This document shows, one piece after another, positions 53,438-64,000 of a stretch of 64,000 nucleotides of DNA. The notes beneath the pieces were generated by a model. It was not told the origin of the DNA. It worked only from the letters and a program-made list of their open reading frames with translations, and made no database searches. Source of the DNA: Piromyces finnis (lineage: Eukaryota > Neocallimastigomycota > Neocallimastigomycetes > Neocallimastigales > Neocallimastigaceae); assembly GCA_002104945.1 (NCBI GenBank), contig MCFH01000003.1, forward strand, positions 248,001-312,000, given 5' to 3'. Positions within the stretch are counted from its first letter, which is position 1; each line of letters begins with the position of its first letter. The translations under genes were made by a program, and so were the position numbers.

Positions 53438-55354
53438 AGATTATTACACATTAATTTTTATGTAAATGATCTTTTTCTATATTATATATAACAATACTAG
53501 GGAAAATAATCTTTTTTTAATATTATTCAAACGGACCATCCACTAAGAAAAAAAAATGATCCGTTTATTCCTTAGAAAAAAGCAAAAAAAAAAAAAAAAA
53601 GCTTTGCAATTATCCTTTTAACCAATGATGATGTATAATGAATTTACGAAAACTTTTTCAAAAATGATTTTGTTATATCAAATCATTTAAAAAAAAATTA
53701 GTATAAAGGATATTGTTATTTCATTATTTCTAATTTATATATGACTAGTATTACTAAAAATTTAATTCTTAATAAACACATACAGACACTCACTACTCTA
53801 TTTAATAAATATATTTTATAATCTTTTTTTTTTTTTCTGCCTATCTTTCAGGTACAAAATATAAAATTGATTTTTTAGTTAAAACCTTTAATAACCAATT
53901 GAAAACTTTTTTTTAGACTAAACTTGTTTATATTCTAATATATTAATATAATATATATACAATGAATTAAAAGATGAAATATGAAATAAAACAAAATGGG
54001 TCATTTCATTTATATTTGAACTTTAATAAATAAAGACATATCTAGTAATGATATAAAACTAAAAAAAAAAAAAAAGAGACACTTTAATTAGTTGTGACAT
54101 CATAAATTGAATAAAAAAATGGATAAACAATTTTTTAATATAAACATAAATGGAAGGTATAGAGAAAAAAAGGTTTAATGAAAATAAAAGTTAATGGTTC
54201 ATAGTAGCTATTTCAGCAACACCATTAAGAATCATATTTATAGCAATAATAGTAATGACATGCAAAAAAGTGTGATAACAATCAAATTCTTTTAAAAGGC
54301 AATAGCAATTAAATCCTTTTAATACAATTATATAATAAATAATTTAATCATATGTTAGTATTACTAATGAATAATTTTTAATATTTAAAAATATAAATTA
54401 CAATAAATAATAGCATTATTAATCTTTTTTTTTGTGAAATATTTTTACAACTTCTAATTATTATTCACTTTGATAATATATTCATACACATAAAACATAA
54501 CGTAGTGTACTTTATGAAAATGTTAAATTTAGTTTTATATTTAAAACAATTAATTAAAAAAAAAAAAAAAGAAATTTTAATAAAACAAAAAATAAATTAA
54601 ATTTAAAATTTTGTACTACTTTAAAAATTATAATTATATAAATGGATATATATAAATCCAATACATATAAAATACAAATACAATATTATGAATGTATTGT
54701 ATTTATAAATAATAATGGATAGGTGTTGTTGATGAAATATAGTGTTAGGAAGAGTTAGAAGATAATATTAAATAATTAAATAGAGAAACTAATTTAAATA
54801 TATTATTATGATATAAATATCTTTTTATACTAGTGTATAATATATAATCGAAGTTGTATATATATATTAAATTGATTTTAGACCAAATTTATAAATGTAT
54901 TTTACAAGACTTTTTATAATAATCGATTTTGTTTAAAAGTATAATAATAAATAATACACAAAATAAAGGTAAATGATAACAACTCCTATTTAACATTACT
55001 AAAAAAAATTGTTTTTTAATTAATTTATTAAGCAATAAACATAATAATAAAAGCATTGACTATATGTCTATTGCCAACTTTAATGTGATATTTGTTTATT
55101 TTTAAAAAATTCACCTTTTTTTTTTTCTATAATTCATATATTAGAAATGCTTATAACTTTTAATTTTTAAATAGAAAATAGTTTTTCTTATATTAATGAA
55201 ATAAAACTAAAAATTATATATTTCCTCAATAAAAAAACCGAATATAATAATTAACCTCTCAAAAATTTATAAATGTATATAAATAGTAATCCTTAGTATC
55301 AGCAAGTAAATGCCATAATCCATTAGACCTAAATCACCCTTCGTGACAATTTAA

Positions 55355-55502
55355 TAATACTAATACTAATACTAATACTAATACTAATACTAATACTAAT
55401 ACTAATACTAATACTAATACTAATACTAATACTAATACTAATACTAATACTAATACTAATACTAATACTAATACTAATACTAATACTAATACTAATACTA
55501 AT
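55355..55502. repeat. (TAATAC)n hexamer array
   Basis: About 24.7 uninterrupted copies of TAATAC, ending abruptly on both sides in ordinary intergenic sequence about 675 bp upstream of the RRM gene. The unit resembles the intron branch-point motif TACTAAT on the plus strand. Purity suggests recent expansion. Confidence 0.95.
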
Positions 55503-56177
55503 TAGATAATTAGAATAATAAATAGATATTTAGTTATAATAACTAATGTTTAAAAATTACAATAGTTAATCATCCATATTTAAATATCATTTATTTGAAA
55601 ATATAATATTTATTTATTTATATAATTTAATATATTTATTTATAAATTTATTTATTTATTTATTTATTTTTTATAATAATTATATTTTTAATACATTTAT
55701 AAATCTATTAAAAGGAATTTTTTAAAAAAAATAGAATTCTTGTCCAATTATCTTACAGAAATTTAATTCCATCTTTTTTTTTTTTCCCTTTAAAAAAATT
55801 TGAATGTTAAATAATAAAAAAAAATATTATTTTAAATGGATAATTTTTAATGTATAAATTTATGTTGAATAGTATATGAATAATTTAAATTATCAAGTAA
55901 ATATTGTATTTTAAAAAACACTATTACCATTTTTAATTTCAAATATATATTTATTCATATACGCAATTGCCTATTTAAAAATAAAATTATAATTACAATT
56001 AAAATTATTTCTTTTTTTTTTTTTTTTAAAAAAAAGTAAAATTATTTAAAAAGATAATATATAAATGATTTAAATAGTCTTTTATTTTTTTATAGTTTTA
56101 TTTATTTGTTCATTTTTTGTATTGTTTGTACTTGGTTGATTTCAATTTATTTTTAATAAATATAAAAGTAGTAGAAT

Positions 56178-59100
56178 ATGAAAATTGGTAAATTATCAAA
56201 ACAATTTAAAGGAAAGTCAAAAAATAAAAATAAAAATAAAAAATTTAAAAATATTAATACTACTATTAATGATAATAAACGAAAGAAAATCAATAACAAT
56301 GTTTTAAATAAAATTAAAAATATTAGACAATCTTTACAAAAAATAAATAATGTAACGTCATTCAAAAAAAATGAAAAAAAAATAAAAACAAGTCCAACAA
56401 AAAATAGCAGTGTTAATAATACTTTAAACAATATATCGTTAAAGGAAAAAAATGAAAAAGAATTTAATTTGGATAACAAAAATAATAGAGTAGAAAATGA
56501 AAGTATAACAGAAAATATCAATAATATTATTGTGAAAGATAAAGAAAAGAAAAATAACCCAATTCTAGATACCCCTTCAAAAGTTGAAATTAAAAAAGAA
56601 ATTCAAAAGGAAACAGCCTCATCATTTAATAATAATATTGTAAAGAATGATATTGGTTTGTTATCAGAATCAATCACAGCAGATATTAGTAAAAAAGAGG
56701 TTTTAGATAAGACTGATAAATTCCAAAAAGATGACAATAACAGTCTATCCAGTTTGGATAAAGATACTCCTGAAGATACAGCATCAACAAACAAAAAAAA
56801 TATTATTAATACTAACAATAAGAATAGTAATAAAGATGACAAGAATAAAAGTCAAAGTAATTTGAACAGCGATAAAACTGCTTTAAATACTAAAAGTGAA
56901 ATGAAAATAAAAGATGATTCTAGTAGTTTTAAAACTTGTCCAACAATTTCATCTAATATAGTTATTGAAATTCAATCTAATACTATTGAACCTATAAAGA
57001 TCCTAAAAGATAAAATAGATAAAAGCGAAAAAATTGGTGAAAATGAAAGTAAAATTATACATGATCTATCCAATACTAGAGAAAATAATAACAAGTCAAT
57101 CATGAATACTAAAGTAAAATCTGAGGAAATTGTTGATAAATCAATCATGAGCACTGATAAAAAGAATGAGGTAAAATCTAAAGAAATTGATGATAAATCA
57201 ATCATGAGCACTGATAAAAAGAATGAGGTAAAATCTAAAGAAATTGATGATAAATCAATCATGAGCACTGATAAAAAAAATGAGGTAAAATCTAAAGAAA
57301 TTGATGATAAATCAATCATGAGCACTGATAAAAAGAATGAGGTAAAATCTAAAGAAATTGATGATAAATCAATCATGAGCACTGATAAAAAAAATGAGGT
57401 AAAATCTAAAGAAATTGATGATAAATCAATCATGAGCACTGATAAAAAGAATGAGGTAAAATCTAAAGAAATTGATGATAAATCAATCATGAGCACTGAT
57501 AAAAAAAATGAGGTAAAATCTAAAGAAATTGATGATAAATCAATCATGAGCACTGATAAAAAGAATGAGGTAAAATCTAAAGAAATTGATGATAAATCAA
57601 TCATGAGCACTGATAAAAAAAATGATGTAAAATCTAAAGAAATTGATGATAAATCAATTATGAACGCTGAAAAAAAGAATGATGTAAAATCTAAAGAAAT
57701 TAGTCACCCAGTAAAAATCAAAAAAGAAAATAATGTAATAAAATCTCCAAAAATTAAAAAAGGAAAAAAAGTAATTGATAAAAGTATTGAGAATATGGAT
57801 AGCACACCAAAAAAAGTTAAAAAGGAAAAAAATACTGAGAATAGAGAAATTCTTCACATAAGAAATATATCAAAGCAAACCACAGAAAAAGAGCTTTTAA
57901 GTAACTTTGAAATTATAGGTGATATTGATGAATTTCATTATTTAACAAGAAGTGCAAGCATTAATGAGGGGTAATTATACACTTTATTTTTTTTATTTTA
58001 TTTTTTAAAAAAAATAGACATTCCATTAAATATAAATTAGTATAAATATAAATTAGTAAATTTAAATTATAGAGTAATAGTCTTTTTTTTTTTTTTTTTT
58101 TTTAATATTTGACAGTAATTCTAAATTATTTTCATTTAAAAAAAAATTAGAATTATTATATATAAATATAAGGGTCATGGTGAAGAAGCCATTCAACTTA
58201 TGAATAATGTTAAAATTAATGGAAAATTATGTAAATTAAAATTAGTTGATGAAGATGAAAAGGATACATTAATGAAAAAAGAGAATAAGTCAGTAGCACG
58301 TGTCAAAAAAAGTAGTGAAACAGAAAATAGCAAAGGATCTGATAAAATTGACAATAAATTAAAATCTCCAAAAAAAATATCTACACCAATTGAAAATGAA
58401 TCATTGAAAAAAGAAGGAACTAAACGAAAATTACCTGAAAAGGATGACACTATAGAGAAACAAAAATCCCAAAAGAAAATTGCAAGTAGTACCCCCAAAA
58501 AGGACACCACCAAAAAAATAGAGAGTAATAAAAGTAAAGACGTATCTGAAAAAACACCCACCAAAAAAGGAGAGAGTAATAAAAGTAAAGACGTATCTGA
58601 AAAAACACCTAACAAAAAAGGAGAGAGTAATAAAAGTAAGAATGTTTCTGAAAAAACACCCACCAAAAAAGGAGAGAGTAATAAAAGTAAGAATGTTTCT
58701 GAAAAAACACCTAACAAAAAAGGAGAGAGTAATAAAAGTAAAGACGTATCTGAAAAAACACCTAACAAAAAAGGAGAGAGTAATAAAAGTAAAGACGTAT
58801 CTGAAAAGGTCACCACAAAAAAAGTAGAAAGTAATAAAAGTAAGAATGCTTCTGAAAAGGCCACCACTAGCACTAATAGTAAAAAAAGAAAATTAGCAGA
58901 AGAAACAGAAACTCAGAAAAAATCTAGCAAAAGAAAAGCAACAGAAAAAAAGAATTCAACTGATAATATAAAAGAAAATGAAACAACAACAAAATCTGAA
59001 TCTACAAATGAAACTTCCAAACACCCTAAAACAAATTCTAAATCTAAAATTAAAACCGAACCAACAGAGAGCAAAAGTCAAGGTGATATAATAAAGTTTT

Positions 59101-61684
59101 TCTTTATCAAAAGAATTGTCATGAATCAAGTTGTTTCAATCTATAGTGTACTTGAAGAATATGGAAATATTTTAAGTTTTGAATATATTAAAAATAAAAA
59201 ATTTGAAGGTTTATGGTATGTTTTTTTTTTTTTTAATCTTTTTTTTTTTTTTCTATTTTAAAAAAACTCTTTTTTAATATCAAAATTATATATATATTGA
59301 TTTTATTACATTCTAATTTTTTTATGATAAATTTTTATTTATTGATAATTTTTAATAATAATAAAAAAAAAAAAAAAAGGAATTTATATATAAAATTAGA
59401 GGGAAAACCATCAAAGCTTGAAGAATTAATAGAAATAAGAAAAATTAGTGTCGATGGAGAAAAAATAAAATGTAAAGAAATTACAGAAGAGACTTTTAAA
59501 GAAAAGATTGATTTTATCAATAAATCAAATGATTATCGTTACAGTAATAATGATAAATATAATGAAGAAATGAAGAATAGTGAAAATAAGCGAAGTCATA
59601 AAAATAACCCTAGTGAAAATCCTATAGAAAAGGATAAAAGTAAGACGTCTGATCATTCTATAAAGGAAGAAATAAAAGAACAAAAAAGTAAAAAGAGAAC
59701 AAAAGAAGCCACCACAAAAAAAAAGGCTACAACAAAAAAACCAACAAAGAAAAGTAAAAAGACAGTATCAGACACTATCAAAGAGACCCAAAATATAAAA
59801 TATGATTTGATTAATGAATTACATGATTATAGTTATAATGTTTTCTCTCCTAATAAAGATGTTTTACATAACCATACTCAGTGTTCACTATTTCCTCATT
59901 CCAATGACGAAATGAACAGTATAGATAGTCATTCAGCTGATGATAAAAAATCAAATAATATATCTCCAATTCAAGCAAGTTTCATCTATAGACCTGCCGC
60001 AATGCCTCAATCTACACCTCATGATATAGATATTCAGAATAACTTAACCTCTCCAGCATTTGGAAAAAATACCATGATAAATACAGCTTCTACAATTGGG
60101 GTCAGTTTATCTCAAATAGAGTTATCTAATCCAAATGATAATATCGTTCATGCTACAACCTCCGACGTAGCCCTAAGCCTAAATCAGCACCACTTTGATG
60201 ATAGAAGTATTCATAAAGCAAAATCGATCATCAATAATACCACAGAAATCATTAATAATCCTAAGATAGAGCATAAGAAAACATTAATTGTTCCATCCAA
60301 TGCTATTACATCAAATTCAAATCCTTCCGATCTTCTCAATCCTTCCAGTAAGCTTCTTAACCATTCTTCAAATTCGACTCTAAATGAAAATTTTATACCA
60401 AATACCACAAAGATTGACTATGATTTAAAAAAAACATTTGATCTTAATAAAGTCAGTATGAATGATGTAAAGTCCACAGCACAGCCAACGGCACTTTCTA
60501 TAGATTTAACAAAATCTAATGCAAATACCTTCCTTAACCATCCTTTCTATATAAATAATTATTATTCAGAGTTTAATCCCACCAACGATAAAAATAGTTA
60601 TATAAGTATATTTGGGGAGGAAGAGGAGGATGATGAATCACCATTTAAATCAAATATTAACTTTAATACAATGGAAACCAACGAACTCACCATGCTTCAA
60701 AATCTAAGATCCTTACATCAGCCCAATACAACGGATCCTATGTTAGTTTCCCCAACCGCCTCCCACTTTTCTATGGCACCATTAAACGCGACCAATTTAT
60801 CCATTCCAGGAGTCCAAACATCAAATTTACCGGTGACACCTTCAATGAATTCTTCAAAATTACCATTGACTGTTGGTGCCTCCCTGATAAACTCAACATC
60901 AACCACCACTGCCCTTCCAACCGGCGGAACTTTTCATCCCTCCTCCTCACTGCCAAATTCCGCTTTAAATTCACCAACCCGCAATCTACCTCTACGTTCA
61001 CTCTCCACGAATAACTCTCCATTACAACCAACACCAAAAGCAACATCTCTTTCAAATCTTTCCTTTAATCCAGCAGTACCAACCGTCCCTTCTCAATCCA
61101 ATCCTCTTTATAATCCTCCACCATTAAACTCGATTGGTTCAAACCTTTCCTCCAACCTTCAGCAAACTCGACTTACGCCATCGAACACGATACCAACCAT
61201 TGATTTAACACAATCTTCATTACCAATGTCGATAACCAAACCTGAAATGAATTCGTTAGTAGAAGAATCTTTTGACACTATGCCTACCATGGATACTATG
61301 CCAAAAATGACAGAAATAAAAAGAGAAACCTCCACTACCAATCTTAACTATTCCTCCTTCCCTACTGCTTCCTCCCAAGACGCTGCCATGACCATGGGAA
61401 TGAACATGAATCTAGGAATGAATTTAGGGATGAACATGAATATGTCAAGATCCATGGCGAATGCTCCATTAACTCAACCCTCTTCTCTTCCACTGATGAC
61501 AATGTCCAATGTCAATGCCAATACCTATCCTCTCACCAATACCAATCCTGTATCCTCTTTATCTTTAATGTCACCGACATCTACTCCACCCCAACCATCT
61601 TCCAATAATGGAAATATAGTACCATCCATGTCAAGTGTACCTCAAGATGATATGCCGATCATGTCACCTCATCCTATTTATTAG
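56178..61684 (+). CDS. Large Lys/Ser-rich protein with two RRMs, 1720 residues
   Basis: Three exons (56178-57970, 58151-59215, 59380-61684). Each of the two introns falls inside an RRM, and joining restores both folds. RRM1 (about 557-640) has LHIRNISKQTTEKELLSNF, then a beta-3 strand GIIIYKYKGHGEEAI and a final KLCKLKLV. RRM2 (about 910-985) has IIKFFFIKRI, a helix ending EEYGNILSFEYI, and LWNLYIKLEG. The RNP1 aromatic positions are only partly kept. The N-terminus is Lys/Asn-rich and contains ten 19-residue repeats. The linker has seven 17-residue repeats and KKRK-type nuclear signals. From about 990 on the protein is Pro/Ser/Thr/Asn/Met-rich and better in G+C, with a GMNMNLGMNLGMNMNM run. 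A nuclear RNA-binding or transcription-linked role is likely. The C-terminus resembles a low-complexity activation or condensate-forming region. Confidence 0.8.
57135..57704 (+). repeat. 57-bp coding tandem repeat with a 114-bp higher-order unit
   Basis: Ten units start every 57 bp from 57135, encoding the 19-residue unit DKSIMSTDKKNEVKSKEID. Successive copies from the second to the ninth alternate AAG and AAA at the same silent position. This marks a two-unit (114-bp) block that was amplified about four times. The last unit has diverged. Confidence 0.95.
58521..58877 (+). repeat. 51-bp coding tandem repeat, seven copies
   Basis: Seven 17-residue units of the form ESNKSKxVSEKTPxKKG. The variable codons (Asp or Asn, Thr or Asn) switch together in blocks, again suggesting multi-unit duplication. 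Lys/Ser richness keeps the linker basic and open to phosphorylation. Confidence 0.95.
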
Positions 61685-64000
61685 ATCTCCCCTTTTTTTT
61701 TTTTATTTTTTCCATCTTCCTATTCTATATCCAAAAAGAAACCAGTTAACCAGTACCTACTTTTTATATGTATAATTTATTAGCAAGAGTTTAGTGAATT
61801 CCACATGTATAATTTTTTATTAGTATTATTTTTTTTTATTTTAAAGGAATATAAAAGCACTAGGTCTAATTTAATTAAAGAATATAAGCTATATGAAAGT
61901 ATTTATAATTCTTTTTATTTTAATAATAATAATATTTTAATTTATAATTTACCTATTTTTCTATTTATTTATTTATTTACTTTTTTGTTCATTTATTATT
62001 GTAACCCGTAGGATTAAGTTTTATTAAAAAAAAAAAATTATAAAAGATAATTTTTATTTATTTATTTATTTATTTATAATTTATATAAAATAGCAGTAGT
62101 TATTAGTAACAGTAGTAGTAATTATGTATTGAAAAGAAAATAATTATTATCAATAAACACTATCGTATTTATTACAAATAAATAAAGTTAAAAAAAAAAA
62201 AGAAGCGTATCTTTATTAGCATAATATACATTAAATATTTTTTTTTAATAGAATTTTGATGATGATGACCAAGGGACTAGATAAATATAGAAATACTTTT
62301 ATTATTATAAATTGCTCTTTATATTTTTTTAACAGAATATTAATTTTTCGATTTTATGGATTCATTATCTATTTAGCCATATTGTTTGAATATTAACAAT
62401 GATATCAAAGGTATATCATTAATAAAAAATAAATAAATAATACTCTGTAAAAAAAATAAAGAGTAGAAAGTATTCCTTTTTTTAAAAAAAATGAATCTAA
62501 TAAAAAGTTTTAAATTGTTTAGAGTAAATTTTTATACTTTTATATTTATTAAGATAATAAGAATTGGTTTAGGAATAGATAAAATTATCATTAATATATA
62601 TATACATAAAATGAAAATAAAAAAAAAAAAGATTAAATATTTTAAAAAGGGATAAGTTTATTCTATTAAAGTATTATTTCAATTTTGGTAGGTTCAATTA
62701 ATATTATAATCTTTTTCTTCTTTATATTTATGATTTATTTAGATGCATTTATTCAATTCTATTATGAAAATTTACTTTTTTTAACTTTAATTAAAAGAAA
62801 AGAAAAAAGCTTTTTTTTTTTTTTTTACCATGACTCTTTTTCATTTTTAGGTTGCACAGGTTTTTTTTTAAATTTCATTCTCCATCTTATTTTACCAACA
62901 TTTTTTAGTGTGACACATGTAAAAATTAATTTGAAAAAGGTTACACTAACATTTCCATAAAAGGTAAATTAAATACATATTTTAATGTACATTTTAATAT
63001 TAAAAGGATTAGGTATTAATAGATTTCTTCCATCACACACTTTTCTTTATCAATAGAAAAAATAAAGTTATCAATTTTAAATTAAAATGTGGAACGGAAA
63101 TTTTACCATTTTTAATTCTTTATAAATTTAATATAATTTTTCTATTGCTTTGTTACACATGATAAGAGAAACCAATCAAAATTTAAAATGAAAGATTTTT
63201 AAACATTTTCATTTTTTATTAAATTAAAAACTCATCATCATCATGGAAATGGAAAAATAAAAAATCTTCTTTAAATGGCCATAGAAACAAATGAATAAAT
63301 CATATATAAATCATATATATCATGTGATTATTAATGAATATTTTTCATAGATTTAAACCTTGAAAATTTTATGTTTTAGATCAATTTAAAATTTTATTGG
63401 CTATTTCTATTGATGATTTATTTTAATACTTGTGACTTTTTTTGATAATAAAAAAGTGGAGAAATATTAAAAAATAAATGATTTTTTTAAAGGCATCTTT
63501 AGAGAATAAACTTTTCTCTAATGCACTTTTTTTCTTTTATTTCTTTAAAATATTGTTTTAGAATTTTGATTAGAATTATAAAGTGTTATTGTATGGAATG
63601 ATTTTTTTAAAGTAATAATAATAACGACATTATGGAAGTAATAATCCCAAATTAAATTTAATTAAAATAAAATTGAAAAAAAAAAAAATATTGATACAAA
63701 ATGGTGGATTAAAATTTGGTAGCTAGGCAATAAAAATTCTGGCAATAAAATTGAATTCTTCTGACTCTTTGAATGAAAATTAAAGAAAAAAAAAAGTTCT
63801 CATTCTTTTACAAAGTCCTTTTATTTATTAAATAAAAATAAATATTCAAAGTTTAAAAAAGAAAAAATAGTTTTTTAAAATATGCTTAGCCAAAAAAAAT
63901 TATTAGAATTTGGCTTGATGATTTGAATTGTGGCGCATTTTGTCGGATAATTAATTTAATAGTGGTAAAAAAAATTTATAAAAAAATTTTTCCCCATCAA
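61685..64000. other. Downstream intergenic region to the window end
   Basis: AT-rich sequence with homopolymers. A hydrophobic 91-codon frame at 62685-62960 lacks an ATG and is made of Phe, Ile and Leu from T-runs. A slightly GC-richer patch at 63900-63950 may belong to a feature continuing past the window. No gene is supported. Confidence 0.5.

Larger units (their letters stand above)
51235..56177. other. Long divergent intergenic region
   Basis: About 4.9 kb between the scaffold gene (-) and the RRM gene (+), largely A/T runs. Structured items are a (TAAA)n-like patch at about 52798-52866, a GC-richer stem-loop at 52870-52924, a CACGTG-bearing inverted repeat at 53338-53437 and a hexamer array at 55355-55502. 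A 44-codon minus-strand frame near 54185-54315 is not distinguishable from chance. Confidence 0.55.

Noticed and set aside
54185-54315. Minus-strand 44-codon frame with non-random-looking residues
   Set aside because: Length is within chance expectation, and no start, splice site or family supports it.
62685-62960. 91-codon hydrophobic plus-strand frame
   Set aside because: No ATG at its start. Phe/Ile/Leu content follows from T-runs, and no topology or neighbour supports it.

Overview
This window is eukaryotic nuclear DNA and extremely AT-rich, with long A/T homopolymers and (AAT)n tracts. Genes carry short AT-rich GT-AG introns, and many proteins are rich in Asn, Ser and Lys. Four things together point to an anaerobic gut fungus (Neocallimastigomycota): a class C-type seven-helix receptor with a bacterial-type solute-binding ectodomain, an intraflagellar-transport gene (so a flagellated zoospore), a Bem1-like polarity scaffold, and the extreme base composition. 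This taxonomic call is inference. No search was run.

Layout. 1-5463 is a gene-poor AT desert with one orphan exon-like island and hairpins. 5464-8450 (+) carries a protein with the thioredoxin-like N-terminal domain of MDH1B but no dehydrogenase. 8951-14111 (+) reads as one 14-exon gene joining a beta-sandwich, an IFI44-like GTPase, a degenerate vWA domain and leucine-rich repeats. 14503-15813 (+) is IFT22, convergent with the 20-exon SMC5 gene (16306-21893, -). 24243-27830 (+) is the solute-binding/7TM receptor. 31670-33368 (+) is an unrecognised 474-residue protein. 34697-35261 is a tRNA-derived SINE with a 13-bp target-site duplication. It sits just upstream of the first of two tandem membrane-protein paralogues. 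That copy (35336-36478) has an in-frame TGA, while the second (37038-38048) is intact. 40274-45397 (+) is a 1707-residue disordered protein with a long Asn run. 46264-46739 (-) is a small charged protein, 48856-51234 (-) an SH3-PX-PB1 scaffold, and 56178-61684 (+) a 1720-residue protein with two RRMs and two blocks of recent coding repeats.

Exon joins were worked out by hand from splice sites, frame continuity and family alignment from memory. Each model given as intact closes in frame. Several recovered lengths match family norms: IFT22 gives 185 residues and SMC5 1079.

The genes do not form one pathway. IFT22, and perhaps the MDH1B-like gene, relate to the flagellum. SMC5 is chromosome maintenance. 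The Bem1-like scaffold and the receptor belong to polarity and sensing. The least familiar object is the GTPase-vWA-LRR gene, whose layout resembles an intracellular sensor. Its leucine-rich-repeat part has no start codon of its own.
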